Position numbers and translations under genes: made by a program. The notes under the pieces were generated by a model, which ran no database searches, was not told where the DNA came from, and saw only the letters and a list, made by a program, of their open reading frames with translations. Source: Protea cynaroides (lineage: Eukaryota; Streptophyta; Magnoliopsida; Proteales; Proteaceae). Taken from it: 64,000 nucleotides of DNA. This document shows, in pieces, positions 1 through 12,212 of this stretch. Position 1 is the first letter of the stretch. The number at the start of each line of letters is the position of its first letter. Where the stretch lies: contig CM053267.1 in NCBI GenBank assembly GCA_028583415.1, forward strand, positions 25,181,064-25,245,063, given 5' to 3'.

Positions 1-659
1 ATTCTAGGGGAGGGAAATAGCCAAATGGGAAAAGCCAAAAAAGGATATGAGATCATGAGGTCATAGCCTCAAATTTCTTTCAACAGGAATGACATCATGA
101 ACCGTAATCAACAACCTCAATGGATATTTTTTAAATTTTTTGCTTGCTAATAATCTTTGTTTTAACTGCAAAGCGAATAGATTCCAAATAATTGGATGTG
201 GTCATATGGTTCTATCACTAAGGGGTCACATCGTCACACATCATCAAGCTACCTGCCTTGATGTGCTTCGTCAGCTAAGCATTTCGGGGGTTTCTTAAAC
301 TCTGCTAAAACGTCATTGAGTATATTACTTGGAAAAATCTTTTCTGTTGATCAGAACTTGTATTGATATAGCTGTTGAATCATAACTAGAGACTTGGTTG
401 AGATAATTACATGTTAAATTTTAGACCCATAATCAATAATATATCTCATGTATTCATAAATTCTTATATATGTCCATGCATATTTATTGGTACTTTGATC
501 ACTAATAGATATTGTTTGAGTTACAACATGACATGTAAAGCAAGGGACATCGAGATCTATCTGTTCATATAATTTTAGTTCAATCCTAATTACCGTATCA
601 CTTAGATTAGGAAACATTTTTTAAAAACATATTAGTACAAATATTAGAAAGGGGGAAAA
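1..659. other. Intergenic, no feature seen
   Basis: AT-rich sequence with no open frame that I recognise on either strand and no clear repeat structure. Probably decayed intergenic DNA. Confidence 0.5.
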
Positions 660-782
660 ATCGTCTGTAGCACTCTGATATAACAGAGTGCATCTCGACC
701 ATTGAGAGTGCATCTGTCACATCACCCGATGCCCTCTCAATGACTAGGATCAAATCTACTACACCAAAATGTTACAGACGAT
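660..782. mobile_element. Small hairpin, MITE-like element
   Basis: A perfect 10-bp inverted repeat (ATCGTCTGTA at 660-669, its complement at 773-782) bounds 123 bp. A second nested inverted repeat (CATTGAGAG at 700-708, CTCTCAATG at 734-742) lies inside, so the whole segment can fold as a stepped hairpin. It has no coding capacity. I see no convincing target-site duplication, so the class is not assigned; it could also be a chance hairpin. Confidence 0.4.
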
Positions 783-1036
783 CCTGACCGTTTAAAAGGG
801 AGACGCTTTTCCTCAAATGCAAGATAAAATAATGAAAACCATATTCAAGATTCCAAATAGTAATGACATTTTTATTATTTATAAAGAAGGGTGTCAATGA
901 GTCGGTTGGTTTGGATTTTAAGAATTTTTAATTTGTCACCATTAATTTTGATTCAAAGACTGGTTCTGTTTCAATTTTTTATTTGAACCCAATTTGTTGA
1001 ATTTTTCAGTCACTCATATCATATGTGCTTCTATCC

Positions 1037-1067
<31 letters not shown>

Positions 1068-1961
1068 TATGCTTGTGAGTCATCTATAATAAAAAATTAT
1101 AAAATAAAATATTTAAATAATACATATGTTTTTTTAATATATTTATGATCAAACAATTACAACCTTAATTTTCAAAAAGATTCCCACCGGAAAGAACATT
1201 TTATACATAACCACCTCATCAAGGTTTTGTTTTTTAGTTTATGAGTTGATAAGCTCATCAAGTGGGAATTGAGGAAAGGCGTGGTACTGAATAGGACTTC
1301 CGTATCTTTCCTTCGTCAGATAAATATTTAACTTGCAGACCTTAACTTACTTATAAGATAAAAGGAAAAGAAAAGAGTGAAATATAGAATCCGATCCATA
1401 TTTGTGGGAGCCGTTGATGGATGTGGGTCCGTCCGATACTCTAGAGGTGGGTTCCATAGTCATTGTGAAAGATGATTACCATTTTGAGAGATGGACCTAC
1501 CATCGACACCGAAAAAAAAAAAGTTTCAACATTCAAACTGCAATTCTAAATGGTTTCACACATTAAGTTTACACTTATCCTTTCCTACAAGTACTTAACA
1601 TTAAGTTTTTCTTCACTCATCGCCGTGGATGGAAACTAGGAAGTCAAAAGGCGTTTAACACGGTGGAGCAAGATTCTAAATCTAGATATTGAGATGAGAG
1701 TGTCTAGAAAGGTGTACAGATCCAATGGAAAGTTGACCCATGACTGTTAGGTATTGTATGTGATAATATTAAAATTGGATTAGATTAGAGATTAGTGTTC
1801 ACAATTGGTACAAGTCAACCGATCCAACTGATCCGATACTATGGTGAGGTGAAGAATAACTTTCATCTCAAGTGGGCCTAAGTTGAATGAAGCAATGAAG
1901 TTCATAAGAAGTCCACGAGAAATAGTAAAGTGTGAATCAGACTAGAATCGATCTACTTGGA
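783..1961. other. Intergenic AT-rich sequence
   Basis: No recognisable gene. A stretch from about 889 starts with GGGTGTCAATGAGTCGG, resembling the end of the hAT-like MITEs seen at 1962 and 51355, but no partner end is visible, so it may be a decayed half element. Confidence 0.4.
1036..1070. repeat. A-run followed by (AT)n microsatellite
   Basis: Nine A residues run directly into about 13 AT dinucleotides. Confidence 0.9.
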
Positions 1962-2426
1962 TAAGAGTGTCAATTTTGGGGTTGAATTGGTAGTCTGGAC
2001 CGAGCCAACCCAAATTAACTTGAAATCGATTCGGACCAAATTATTATTGGACATGTTTTGGGTTGAGATATGACATATCCTACCAGTCCCGTTAACCTGT
2101 CCGAAGAAGTGGACCAATGAGCCCAACCCCGGTAATAGTCTAAACCAAATCGATTTAGTCCAAATATTAAACTCTAGTTTCACTATTATTCATCTTTCTG
2201 GATGATCTTAATGGGTTTCCTAGCGAGTTTTTAATCCGAACTAATCTGAATCAGTCCAATAACAACCCAATAAGCTAAGCCCAATAATAACCCATAATCG
2301 GACCTGCCCATTAATTAATGTGTACAGTGCAACCCATCTACTCTGAACCTTTTAATAGACATATTTCGATCAAGCCTTATAAAGTGTGATATCGATTTGA
2401 CTTAAATCGACCCATTGACACCCCTA
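1962..2426. mobile_element. Non-autonomous hAT-like MITE
   Basis: The left end reads AGAGTGTCAAT and the right end ATTGACACCCCTA, whose complement is TAGGGGTGTCAAT, so the two ends form an imperfect terminal inverted repeat of about 12 bp. The AGGGGTGTCAA type of end is known from small hAT-related plant elements. The interior repeats AACCCAA and ACCGAGCC motifs and codes for nothing. No clean 8-bp target duplication is visible, so the hAT assignment rests on the ends only. Confidence 0.5.
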
Positions 2427-2761
2427 TACTCAGAACTGAAATGGTCAAACCTAAATACCGCTTAAGAACTATTGGGATTGTAACCGTTAGAACCATTTTA
2501 ATGACATATATAAAGTTAGGTTCAAAATGAATCAATTGTCACATATCAAACATGTATGGTAAAGTAACAGTTTTTTTTTATAAAATAAAATAAAATCCCT
2601 TCCTGATAAAGATGAGGCCGATAACAACACATTTAAAATTCTGAATCTATATTGATAGGTATTGATCGGACGGGTTGGATTAGACGGATGCATTAGTTTT
2701 ACATAAAAAAAATAAAATTTTATGACACATGTCAATCATCTAATAACATAATTGACACGTA

Positions 2762-2790
2762 ATTATTATTATTATTATTATTATTATTAT
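2762..2790. repeat. (ATT)n microsatellite
   Basis: About nine to ten ATT triplets in a row. Confidence 0.9.
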
Positions 2791-3225
2791 TTTGTGATAT
2801 ACCGATTATCCTGAACAGCGAGAAGGTAAGATATAGCGCGTGGTGGCTGCCGGTGTCGTTTTCCTTAAAAAAAAATATCTGAATGTCGGGGAACTGTAGG
2901 TAAAACGGCCAGGTTGGGAGCAGGACCCACCAAAGATATTGTATCGCAAGTCCCTCGTCAATTGGGCATCTCACTATCACCCATCTTGTCTATTAAATAA
3001 GAATGTCGTGTAGTGGAAAGGTCGTGGACGAAACTCACTGTCAGACAGAGAAAGTGCGAGAAGAGACAGAAGAGAGAGAAATAATTCACGTAACCACACT
3101 CTCCTTGGTCTGGCGGTGCGTCTTGCCTACGTAATTCATTCAACAAAAACACATTTTATGACATCAGCAGAATCGATAGATCATCAATAGAGTGAATCAT
3201 GATACATCAGCTTGTAGGATCTCAC

Positions 3226-3231
3226 CACGTG
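3226..3231. promoter_or_regulatory. G-box (CACGTG)
   Basis: Palindromic CACGTG core inside CCACGTGTCC, the type bound by plant bZIP and bHLH factors. No gene is recognised on either side, so function is unproven. Confidence 0.3.
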
Positions 3232-3353
3232 TCCTCAATCAATTAATGTCTACCAACCTACCTCAGCGGCTACACGACCATTCCACTTTTTTTAAGTGGT
3301 GGTAGTTGCATACCCCACAAGATTAACGACATGACCAGTCTCATTCTTTATCC

Positions 3354-3359
3354 CACGTG
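3354..3359. promoter_or_regulatory. G-box / ABRE-like site (CCACGTGG)
   Basis: Perfect 8-bp palindrome CCACGTGG, 128 bp from the first G-box. Paired G-boxes can mark ABA- or light-regulated promoters, but no downstream gene is recognised here. Confidence 0.3.
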
Positions 3360-3640
3360 GCAAATAATGACCCAACCTTCTCCCCACCCAATGACGACGA
3401 CATTATGATATATTCAATTAGTGATTTTTTTGGATTAGAATCTTCCGTAGTTATACAGTTCCAGTAATTTCATACGGATCATTGAATTGCATTGTGTACG
3501 TATAGATTCAAATCGTCTCATTCTTGAGATTCGAGAGGTATGGCGGCAATCCCACTAGACTGTTGTCATGTGAAGATCGGATGAATCCAACCCCCGTCTC
3601 TGGTCACTTGTTGGCTCGAATGGAAGGGTGGGATTCACCG

Positions 3641-3659
3641 CCCCCCCCCCCCCCCCCCC
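3641..3659. repeat. Homopolymer C19
   Basis: Nineteen consecutive C residues. The exact length is likely to be unreliable in the assembly. Confidence 0.9.
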
Positions 3660-4617
3660 GCCGCAACCTTTTCGAACCCCAAAAGTTATGTTCTTTCACC
3701 ACGTTTGTTTTCAAAATCTTCTCAAAACCCAAATTAATAAAAGGAGAAATCCGACGAAGCTGTTGATGAGATCGAGATGGAAGGGATGGTGATGGGCGCA
3801 GATTACGAAGTCTACGTTCCGTTAGACGTGTGGGATGACTCCATGAGTCGGTCGGTGATTTTGGAAAAATAAACTGGAGGGCTTCGAGAATCAAGAGGGA
3901 AAAATGACTTTAAGTGGTGGACCTGTCGTTGTGGTGGGTGGAGGGTGGACCGGTGGTGGTAGTGGGTGATGAGATTAGGCTGCAGATTAGAACAAAACTG
4001 GAGGAAGAAATTAGGAATCCATAGTCAAAGTACAACGGATAAGCTAGCTGTAGGATAAGTATATATTGACATCCACCGATCCCATTAGATTATATTTTTA
4101 TATTTTTTTTAATAAAATCCCTCCCGACAAACAGTAATGCTGATCAAAACATGATGGGAGCGGGGCTGACTTGACTTTGGAGCAATTTACTTTGGAAGCC
4201 TCCAAAGAAGAAAGAAGATCTCCAAATGTTTTTTTTTTTTTTTTACATTTAATAGTGAGAATTATAGTTATTATTCTTCATGTCAAAATGAGAGGTATGA
4301 GAGGATTTTTAAATGAAAAATTATGTTATATAATGATAATGAAATTAATGCGACATATAAAATCCGTTTTTAATTTTGATTTATAAAAACTTTTAAGAAT
4401 AAGACAATGAATATGTGTCATGTTCTAAAAATACATAGAATGATTGATTTCTACACTATTCTTGCACATCAATAGAAGAGGAGAAAAAAGAAAGGAGGAG
4501 AGCGGGAGACAAGGGAGATAGATGAAAGAGCAGTTTTGTAGGGTGTATGCAATGATGGACAGACTCAATATTTCATATTATTTCTCATTCATCTAATAGT
4601 CAATACAATGCTGGCAT

Positions 4618-4657
4618 AGAGAGGGTATAGGAGATTCAGAGAGGGTATAGGAGATTC
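4618..4657. repeat. 20-bp perfect tandem duplication
   Basis: The 20-bp unit AGAGAGGGTATAGGAGATTC occurs twice head to tail. Confidence 0.95.
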
Positions 4658-5078
4658 TTTTCCAGGTAGCTTGAGAGCCTTCTTTCCCTAATATTTAAAT
4701 AATTTTACAAACTATTTTCAAAGCATACCACCAAGCTCAAAATTTTTATCCAGTTATTGATCAAATTTCTCTCTCTTGATATCTTCCAATGTAAGAATCG
4801 TACTCTGAAAATCCGGTTTAACCCATGGTTTACATTGTGACAGGTCTCCCAATCATAATCGGACCAGAAGGCGAGGCTGGGTGACGAACCACGAGATCCA
4901 GGTATGAGAAACGATGTGTAAAAATATAAATTTTATATACCGGTCTCAGTACCGGTCTCACTGAGTGACACCGGTATGTGCAATAACGGCTGGAGACGGA
5001 CTCCAGCGGGTCCCACACTCCGAATAAAAATTTAGAAAGTTTCTAAACGTAGGAAACCTTCCTAGAACGGTCTCCCAC

Positions 5079-5087
5079 TATATATAT
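5079..5087 (+). promoter_or_regulatory. TATA box of outer 5' LTR
   Basis: CTATATATATG about 290 bp from the LTR start, a position comparable to the TATA boxes of the solo LTR and the inner LTRs. Confidence 0.6.
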
Positions 5088-6334
5088 GCCCCCCAACCCT
5101 CCTTAGATCCTTCCAAACCTTATCAAACCCTAGCCATTTGGAAGATATCTGAGAAGGAGCAAGGAGGAAGGAGACCATGCAAGAAGGATCTTTCCGTTGG
5201 AAGAGCACGCCGCCATCCAACAGACACCGGTAAGTGCTCGACCTCCTCTTAGTAATGTTAGGATTTTGGATCGAAGCCGCAAAACGGCGCAACGATCCAA
5301 AAATCCTAGAACTTCCAAAACCCTAGTCCTCATTAAGATCCAATCTGGGATTGATGCGATAGTCGAAACCTAGAAGGCTTTTGAGTATTTAGACTTTAGA
5401 ATGGTTTAGAAAAAATCCTAGAAACCAAGCCGATGACTGACAGGGGAGGGAGATCCGAGATCGGGCTCTTGGACCCATACCGCCGGACCTAACCGCTGGA
5501 CAATAATATCCTGCGGTATATACCGCCGGACATACCGGCTAGACCTAAGTCCAACGGTATGGTACTATACCGCAGGACATACTAGCTAGACTATAACGTC
5601 CTGCGGTATATACCGCAAGACATATCGGTCTCGCTCTACTGAGATCGGTATCGTAACCGGTATGCTTACCGAAGCCTATTTGCTTGGTCAAACTTGGTTC
5701 TGACCAACTGTAACCCTAATAATTTAATTCTAACCTATGAGTATGATTATGTAGGACCTGTAGACAGCGTGAGTAGACCCTGTGACGCAGAGCGGACTTG
5801 CAATCACGCGTCAAGTAAGGGACAAGACCCCAAATCCTAATTAACTAAATAACAGTAAACTGTTGTGATTATTTTGTATCTATGTTTATTGTCTGATGTT
5901 TGTGCATTTTATATGCCATTTAGTTATTTAAATTCTTATTATCTGTTCATGCATATTCTTATGCTAGGATGATGTTTGTTTAGGCATGTGAGTGTTTTTA
6001 GTTAGTGTGGGAATGTGAAGGGGAGTGGAGCCTTGGATATATCCTCACACTAACACATTTTTGTACGCCATTTACCTTAGCGGGCTTGGTGTGAATAGGG
6101 TATCAGGGGGAGGACGTGGGATTGTGGTTCAGTCTGTCCACCAGACTCGAGCCCTATCTCTATGTCATAGGGAGCCGTGTTGAGGTAGGGTCATAGATAT
6201 TGTATTGACATATAGGACTGGTTAGAAACGGAATCCACTTGCAATCCCTTGCCAATAGGGGTTTAGGTATTGGTACGATGTAGGGTATCAGCAGGAGGAC
6301 ACGGTAGTGTGGATTGTAGCCTAACCGCCAGACT

Positions 6335-6339
6335 CTAGC
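6335..6339. repeat. Target-site duplication CTAGC, left copy
   Basis: CTAGC directly precedes the inner element's TGTCACACC end and recurs at 18369-18373 directly after its other end. Both copies are identical, which proves insertion of the inner element into the outer LTR. Confidence 0.95.
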
Positions 6340-8675
6340 TGTCACACCCCAATTCTGCACCATTCAGAATGGTGTGATGAACCGCTAAATAACCAACGGT
6401 TCAACCAGGATCTCTAATAGGCTGTGTTCGTTGAAATTAAACCATACACATCCACAACCATAATCAAAATAAATACACAATAGCGGAAGTCTTAATAATA
6501 AATGAACTAAAGAATCTAACTGTGATAATCATAAATAAAATATCAAATTATGTTGTATCAACCGAGACATAAGTAAATAAAATATCAATTACATTTCCTT
6601 AGTAATTCAAATGAAATCTAATCGAAAACGCATGCGTTGCACTCGCATGAAGAGTCATGCGTTTCCACTAAGTCTTCAGCTTCCGTCGCAGCGACGTGCC
6701 CGTACACAGAAGCATTCATATAGTCTTCCACCGTGGTACCTGCATCATCAACTAAAAATATTCGACGTCGAAAGGGTGAACACACATCACGGCTCAGTGA
6801 GCAAACAAAATAATGCAACAAACATATGCATGCATTCAATTCATATCTGTGGTCTGGTATATAAGTTTACAATGTGCTATAGAAAGGTTCGGTGGCCGCC
6901 TCACCTCTATACACGAGTGTGTGAATCCGCCCAAAGGTTAACGTTTATTGTCGTCCCACATGCACCCACTATGGAATAGAGATAGAGCTAAAGTCCTTAG
7001 GACCACACCGTATCACACTTTCCATGATACTCTACCCATACCAACACGTAAGCCCCTGCTGGCGAGGGCTTGCAAACTAGGCTCGCAACTAACCAATCCT
7101 AATGTCAAACAGTGTACCTATGGCCTCACCCCAGCATCCCTCAATACGTCCATAGAGATAGAGCTAAGGCCCCCTGGCAGAGTCGAAGACTACACGGTCT
7201 GAGACCGCCTCCCCTGATACCCTACGACGTAATAGTTCTGCTAAGGTAATGGCGATACGACGATGTCAGTGGACAAGACTTGATAGAGATAGAGCTAGAG
7301 TCTAGTGACCAGGCTGAACCACAATGTCACATTTCCCCCCCTAATACTCCACTCACATCAAGCACACTAACCACACACATACATTCACATGTTTATTCCT
7401 AGCATCATCATCATCATCATCATCATATTATAAACAAAATAGAATTAAATATGCATGAACATTAATAGCAGGAATATTGGATGACATGTTGAATGCGCAT
7501 TACAAACATACACGCATAGAATCAGTCATGGCATTGGACTCAAGAAAATAAAAATAGTTTATTATTAGCCAATTAGTTTAGGTCTTGTTCCCTCACCTTT
7601 GCTTGAGTATTGATCCTCTTTCAAGCTTTAAAACCCACTTTTATATCAATAGGAAAACCTAACATGTCAATAGATTTTGGTTAGAAGTCAATCCGGAACT
7701 TTTAGGCTTATTTTTAAGCACGGGTCACAGGGTGGGTCGCAGGTAGGGTAGCAGTTTACTGCGAGCCCCAGGGTAGGGTCGATGCCAGGGTAAGATGTTC
7801 CATTGACCCTGGGTGCGACCACCCCTTTCCTGGACTTCCCGAATACGGGGGTCGATCCTGTAGTCTGGTAGGGTCGATTCCCAATCTACCCCACGTGCGA
7901 CCCCCCATGGGTTGAGTCGAGAATTTCATTCTACAATCCATTCTTTCCTGTTTGGGTCCTATGGCTTACTTTCACACTCCATCCTAAGCTTGTTCTATGG
8001 CTTAGAACTCTAGGTTTCTTCCTTACATTGCCTAACATGATTTCTCCATGGATTTCATTGAAATCTCTCCCATGGATGTATGATTTGGGTTTCTCCTAGA
8101 CCATACCCTCTTCATGAACTATTCTAAGTCTAAGATCTTCAATGGAAACTTTCCCATACCTTAGGTTTTGCTGAGATTCAGAGATTTCTCTGAATTCTTC
8201 ACTTAGGTCTTCTTCTCCAACTTTCCTTCTCTTCTTCTTCTCTTTTCTTTCCCTCACTTTCAATTAGAGTTTCAAAAGGAGTGAAATATGCTTACGGACG
8301 TCCTATTTATAGAGTAGAATCTCCCAAAATAAGCCCCATTGAGATTAGAAAGGAATCCCATTGAAATTTGAAAAGTTTCCTATTTACGATTTCTGTCGGC
8401 AAACAAGGGGTCGATGAGGGGGTCAGAGATCTCGTCAACCCTCAGTTTCTAAGTTATCTGACCCCCAGTTAAATATCAGGGGTCTGACTTCTTAGTGAGG
8501 GGGGGTCGACCCTGCCTATCTAGGTATGTGACCCTACCCTCTAATTTACTATTTTTGGGTCAGTTTAGTACCTGGTTTCGCTATTTCCTTCACGCACTTG
8601 GTCCATTTGGCTCGACCATGATAGGTAGACCTGATACAAGGTGGTAAGATCAGTTAGTTCGATACGGGTCTTACA
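6340..8675 (-). repeat. Inner chromovirus 3' LTR
   Basis: 2336 bp, TGTAAGACCC at one end (8675) and GGTGTGACA at the other (6340). It matches 16102-18368 along its length with scattered, mostly transition differences and small indels. Contains a (CAT)n run near 7405-7428, GGTCGA-type motif clusters at 7720-7915 and 8395-8545, and a TATAAATA box on the - strand near 8308-8316. Confidence 0.95.
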
Positions 8676-11600
8676 ACTCCCCCCTACTTTTAAAAATTTC
8701 ATCCTCGAAATTGTTCATACCTTCCGAATTGAATAGATGAGGGTATTGCTTTCGCATAGCATTCTCTTCTTCCCATGTGATTTCTTCTATATCTCTGCTT
8801 CTCTAGGTGACCTTAACATAATGTCACGATTGCGTAGTCATTGCACCTTTCGGCTGGTAATTTTAGTTGGTGCTACTTTAAATGTCAAATCAGGTAGATC
8901 TACTGTCAAAACGTGCGTTGGGTCTCTGACATACTTCTTCAATAAGGAGATATGAAATACGTCATGCACACTTAACATAGATGGTGGTAGTGTTAACTGA
9001 TAAGCTACTTTTCTATGTTTAGCTAGAATCTCATATGGTCTGACATATCTCGGACTTAATTTCCCTTTCTGTTCGAACCATTTCAAACCTCGCATAGGTG
9101 ACACTTTAAGGAATACCTTATCACCTACGGCGAATTCAAGGTCTCGGCGTCTAGTATCCGTATATTGCTTCTGACGATTCTGAGCCGTTCTTACTATTTC
9201 CTTGATAATGTCGACTACTCGACATGTCTCTTCAACAAATTCTGGTCCAACAATACTACGTTCCCCAACTTCATTCCAAAACAAAGAAGTTCGACACTTC
9301 CTACCATATAGTGCTTCATAGGGTGACATCTGTATAGTAGCCTGATAGCTATTGTTATAAGCAAACTCAAACAGTGGTAACTTTTCATCCCACGTTCCTT
9401 TAAAATCAATTACACAAGCTCGGAGCATGTCTTCAAGAATCTGAATGGTGCGCTCCGATTGTCCCTCTGTCTAAGGATGGAATGCAGTACTGAACTTCAA
9501 TGTTGTACCCATAGCCTTCTGAAATCATTCCCAAAACTTTGAAGTAAATCATGGATCTCTGTCGGACACAATGCTTTCAGGTACACCGTGTAATCTGACA
9601 ATATTATCCACATACAACTTAGCTAACCTCTCTAGTGTATACTGAGGTCGTATAGCTATAAATCGAGCCGTTTTAGTTAGTCTGTCTACAATCACCCAAA
9701 CTGCATCAACTACTCAGGGAGTCAATGGTAACCCTGTGACGAAGTCCATAGTGATGCAGTCCCATTTTCATGCTGGTTTTGGTAATGACTGTAACAGCCT
9801 GCTGGTTTTTGTCGTTCGGCTTTCACCTTCTGATAATTTAGGCATTGAGACACGAACTTGGATATATCTGCTTTCATTCCCCTCCACCAATATAATTTTT
9901 TTAGGTCATGATACATTTTTTTACTTCCAGGGTGTATCGAATAGGCGGTGGTATGAGCTTCCTTCATTAGTCGGTGTCTAATGTCCAAACTTTCTGTTTC
10001 AGGTACACATTTTCTTCCTTTGTACTTCAATACCCTTTCATCATCTAAGGAGAACTCAAGAGTAGTCCTACCTTTTTCGATGTCTTCTTGTACCGTTCTT
10101 AGATAAGGGTCTGATTTAATCGCTGTTTTCACTTCATCAAGTATATCGGGTACAATCTTCAATGTGGCGAACATATTTGCAAACCGATGGATAAATCCTT
10201 GGTTGGTTGATTCACCTGGTGCATCTATCACAAACTGTTCATTACCATAACTGAATACTTTTCCGATAGTACACAATGCAACAGTGGTGCTAACCTCTTC
10301 TTGAGATTTCATCATTGCCTTTCTACTCAGTGCGTCCGCAACCACATTAGCCTTTCCCAGATGATACTGGATATCACAATCATAGTCTTTCAATAGTTTC
10401 AGCCATCTTCTTTGTCTCATATTCAACTCCTTCTGATTAAAGAGGTAAGTAAGACTCTTATGATCTGATTTAATCTGAAATTTCTCTCCGTATAAGTAAT
10501 GTTTCCATATTTTGACAGCATGTACTACTGCCGCTAATTCCAAATCATGAGTGGGATAGTTCTTCTCATGTGTCTTCAATTGTCTTGAGGCATAAGCAAT
10601 TACTTGTTCACCTTGCATAAGTGCACATCCTAATCCCAGTCCTGACACATCAGTGTACAAAATAAACGACTGTCCTGGAATCAAAATGGTCAAGATTGGA
10701 GCTGATATCAATCTAGCCTTCAATGTTTGGAAACTCTTCTCGCATTTATCAGTACACACAAACTTTTTGCCCTTCTTAGTCAAACTGGTAAGGGGTACGA
10801 TAATTCGGGAATAGTCTTCCACAAATCATTGAGAATACCCAGCTAGACCTAAGAAACTTTTAATTTCTGCAACGCTCTTCGATGCTTCCCACTTTACAAT
10901 AGCCTCGATCTTGCTAGGATCTACTTTAATTCCTTCAGCGGATACAACATGGCCTAGAAAAGTGACTTTCTTTAGCCAAAACTCACACTTTGTAAATTTG
11001 GTGTAGAGCTTCTCTTTTCGTAATCGCTGCAGAGCGGCGTTTAGATTCTTTATATGAGTTTCCTCATCTTTGGAGTAGACCAATATATCATCGATGAATA
11101 CAATAACCAACGTATCCAACATATCGTGGAATACCCGATTCATAAGTTCCATAAAGGTTGCTGGTGCGTTCGTCAATCCGAAAGACATGAACAAAAATTC
11201 ATAATGTCAATATCTAGTCCTGAATACTGTCTTGGGAATATCACCATCCTTAATCTTCAACTGATGGTAGCCTGACCGAAGATCAATCTTGGAGAACACT
11301 TTGGCACCTTGTAACTGGTCGAACAGATCATCGATCCGAGGCAATGGATATCGAATCTTGATTGTCAGTTTATTCAGTTCTCGGTAGTCTATACACAATC
11401 GAACGCTACCGTCCTTCTTCTTCACGAATAATACTGGCACTCCCCATGGTGATATGTTAGGTCGGATGTAGCCTTTGTCCAGTAGTTCTTGTAGTTGTAC
11501 TTTTAATTCCTTCAATTTAGTAGGAGCCATTCGATAAGGTGCTTTAGATATTGGTTTGGCTCCAAGTATCAGATCTATAACAAACTCTATAGTGCGGTCG

Positions 11601-12144
11601 GGTGGTAATCCTGGTAGTTCTTCAGAAAATACATCTGGATAGTCACGCACGACATCACTATCCTCCATTCGTGGTGCTTCTTTGGTAAGATCGACCACAG
11701 ATACTAGATACCCAACTACTCCATTCTTAAGGAACTTCCTAGCCTTTAATGCAGAGAGTATGAGCTTTCGTTTACGGGGAAGTTTGGTTCCCAAAAAACT
11801 GAACTCTGCTCCTTCTTTGTCTTTAAATGTCAGTTTCTTTTTGACATACAATAGGTTTGCAGAATGCCTAGCTAACCAGTCCATTCCCAAGATGACGTCA
11901 AAGTCTGCCATCTCAAGTTGGATCAAGGTTGCATCCAGAGTCTTTTCGTCAATAAGAACTGGACATGGTTCGTAACCTTTTTCTAATTCCACTTCTAATC
12001 CCATAGGCGATCGTACAAGCAGTTTGTAGTCTAAGGATTTGAGGGGTAGATTTAGCTTCTTTTCAAATGACACAGATATAAAAGAATGAGTAGCTCCTGA
12101 ATCAAAGAGTACTCTGACGGGAATGCCATTAATAGGTACGATAC
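8671..12144 (-). pseudogene. pol: Inner chromovirus pol (protease-RT-RNase H-integrase), broken
   Basis: Reading down the - strand: aspartic protease with the DSGATHSF active-site motif near 12090; reverse transcriptase with the catalytic FIDDIL motif near 11090; RNase H starting at LYTDVSGLGLG near 10650; integrase zinc finger near 9840, where the second cysteine of the CLTC type motif is a tyrosine (CLNYQ); integrase core with MDFVTGLP near 9745 and the GQSER region near 9455; and a C-terminal WEEENAMRKQYPHLF segment near 8760 that fits the end of a chromodomain. A one-base frameshift lies near 9785 and another near 8830. In-frame stops occur at 11207 and 10826 and several times in the integrase. 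The product cannot be made from this copy. The same order and close protein similarity are seen at 21072-22858. Confidence 0.9.
8676..8690 (-). promoter_or_regulatory. Polypurine tract of inner element
   Basis: On the - strand the bases just before the 3' LTR read AAAGTAGGGGGGAGT, the purine-rich primer for plus-strand DNA synthesis. The pol reading frame runs through it and ends at a TAA inside the first bases of the LTR. Confidence 0.9.
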
Positions 12145-12212
12145 CTGTGATTTGTTTTGATTTAGTCTACGCTCATATAATGTAACACAAAATGATAAGA
12201 TTCAGGTCACAC
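12145..12212 (-). other. Putative spliceosomal intron between gag and protease (inner)
   Basis: On the - strand this 68-bp segment starts GTGTGACC and ends AATCACAG, is AT-rich, and contains stops. It follows the gag residues SPDVVTG, splitting the glycine codon after its first base (phase 1). Removing it joins gag to the protease frame; leaving it in ends translation a few residues after gag (TGA at 12202-12204). The outer element has an 80-bp segment with the same borders, phase and position. The family is normally read as one gag-pol frame here, so an intron explains the offset better than decay. A programmed -1 frameshift is the alternative. Confidence 0.65.

Larger units (their letters stand above)
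2427..4789. other. Intergenic region, no recognised gene
   Basis: No frame has recognisable protein similarity. A weak - strand frame at 3604-3894 owes its glycine run to the C19 tract. Two G-box motifs at 3226 and 3354 are the only promoter-like sites. The right end is AT-rich and borders the outer chromovirus LTR. Confidence 0.5.
4790..6339 (+). repeat. Outer chromovirus 5' LTR, first part
   Basis: Starts TGTAAGAATCG and matches the layout of the solo LTR at 36877: TGTAAGA start, a GTGACAGGTC block, motif cluster, TATA box, pyrimidine-poor leader, second motif cluster. It breaks at CTAGC, where the inner element inserted, and resumes at 18374. Removing the inner element gives an LTR of about 2.19 kb. 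The ACCGGTAT / ACCGCMGGAC type motifs cluster at 4935-4985 and 5455-5675. Confidence 0.85.

Noticed and set aside
3604..3894. 96-codon - strand frame with a glycine run
   Set aside because: The glycine run is the C19 homopolymer read in reverse; no similarity to a known protein.
6611..7202. ORFs inside the inner 3' LTR (and their twins at 16495-16979 and 38392-38679)
   Set aside because: They lie in LTR sequence, differ in frame between the LTR copies and have no recognisable domain.
11054..11275. The gag/pol frame offset considered as simple frameshift decay
   Set aside because: The same offset, at the same codon, with GT..AG borders occurs in both elements (12145-12212, 20992-21071), which random decay would not give.
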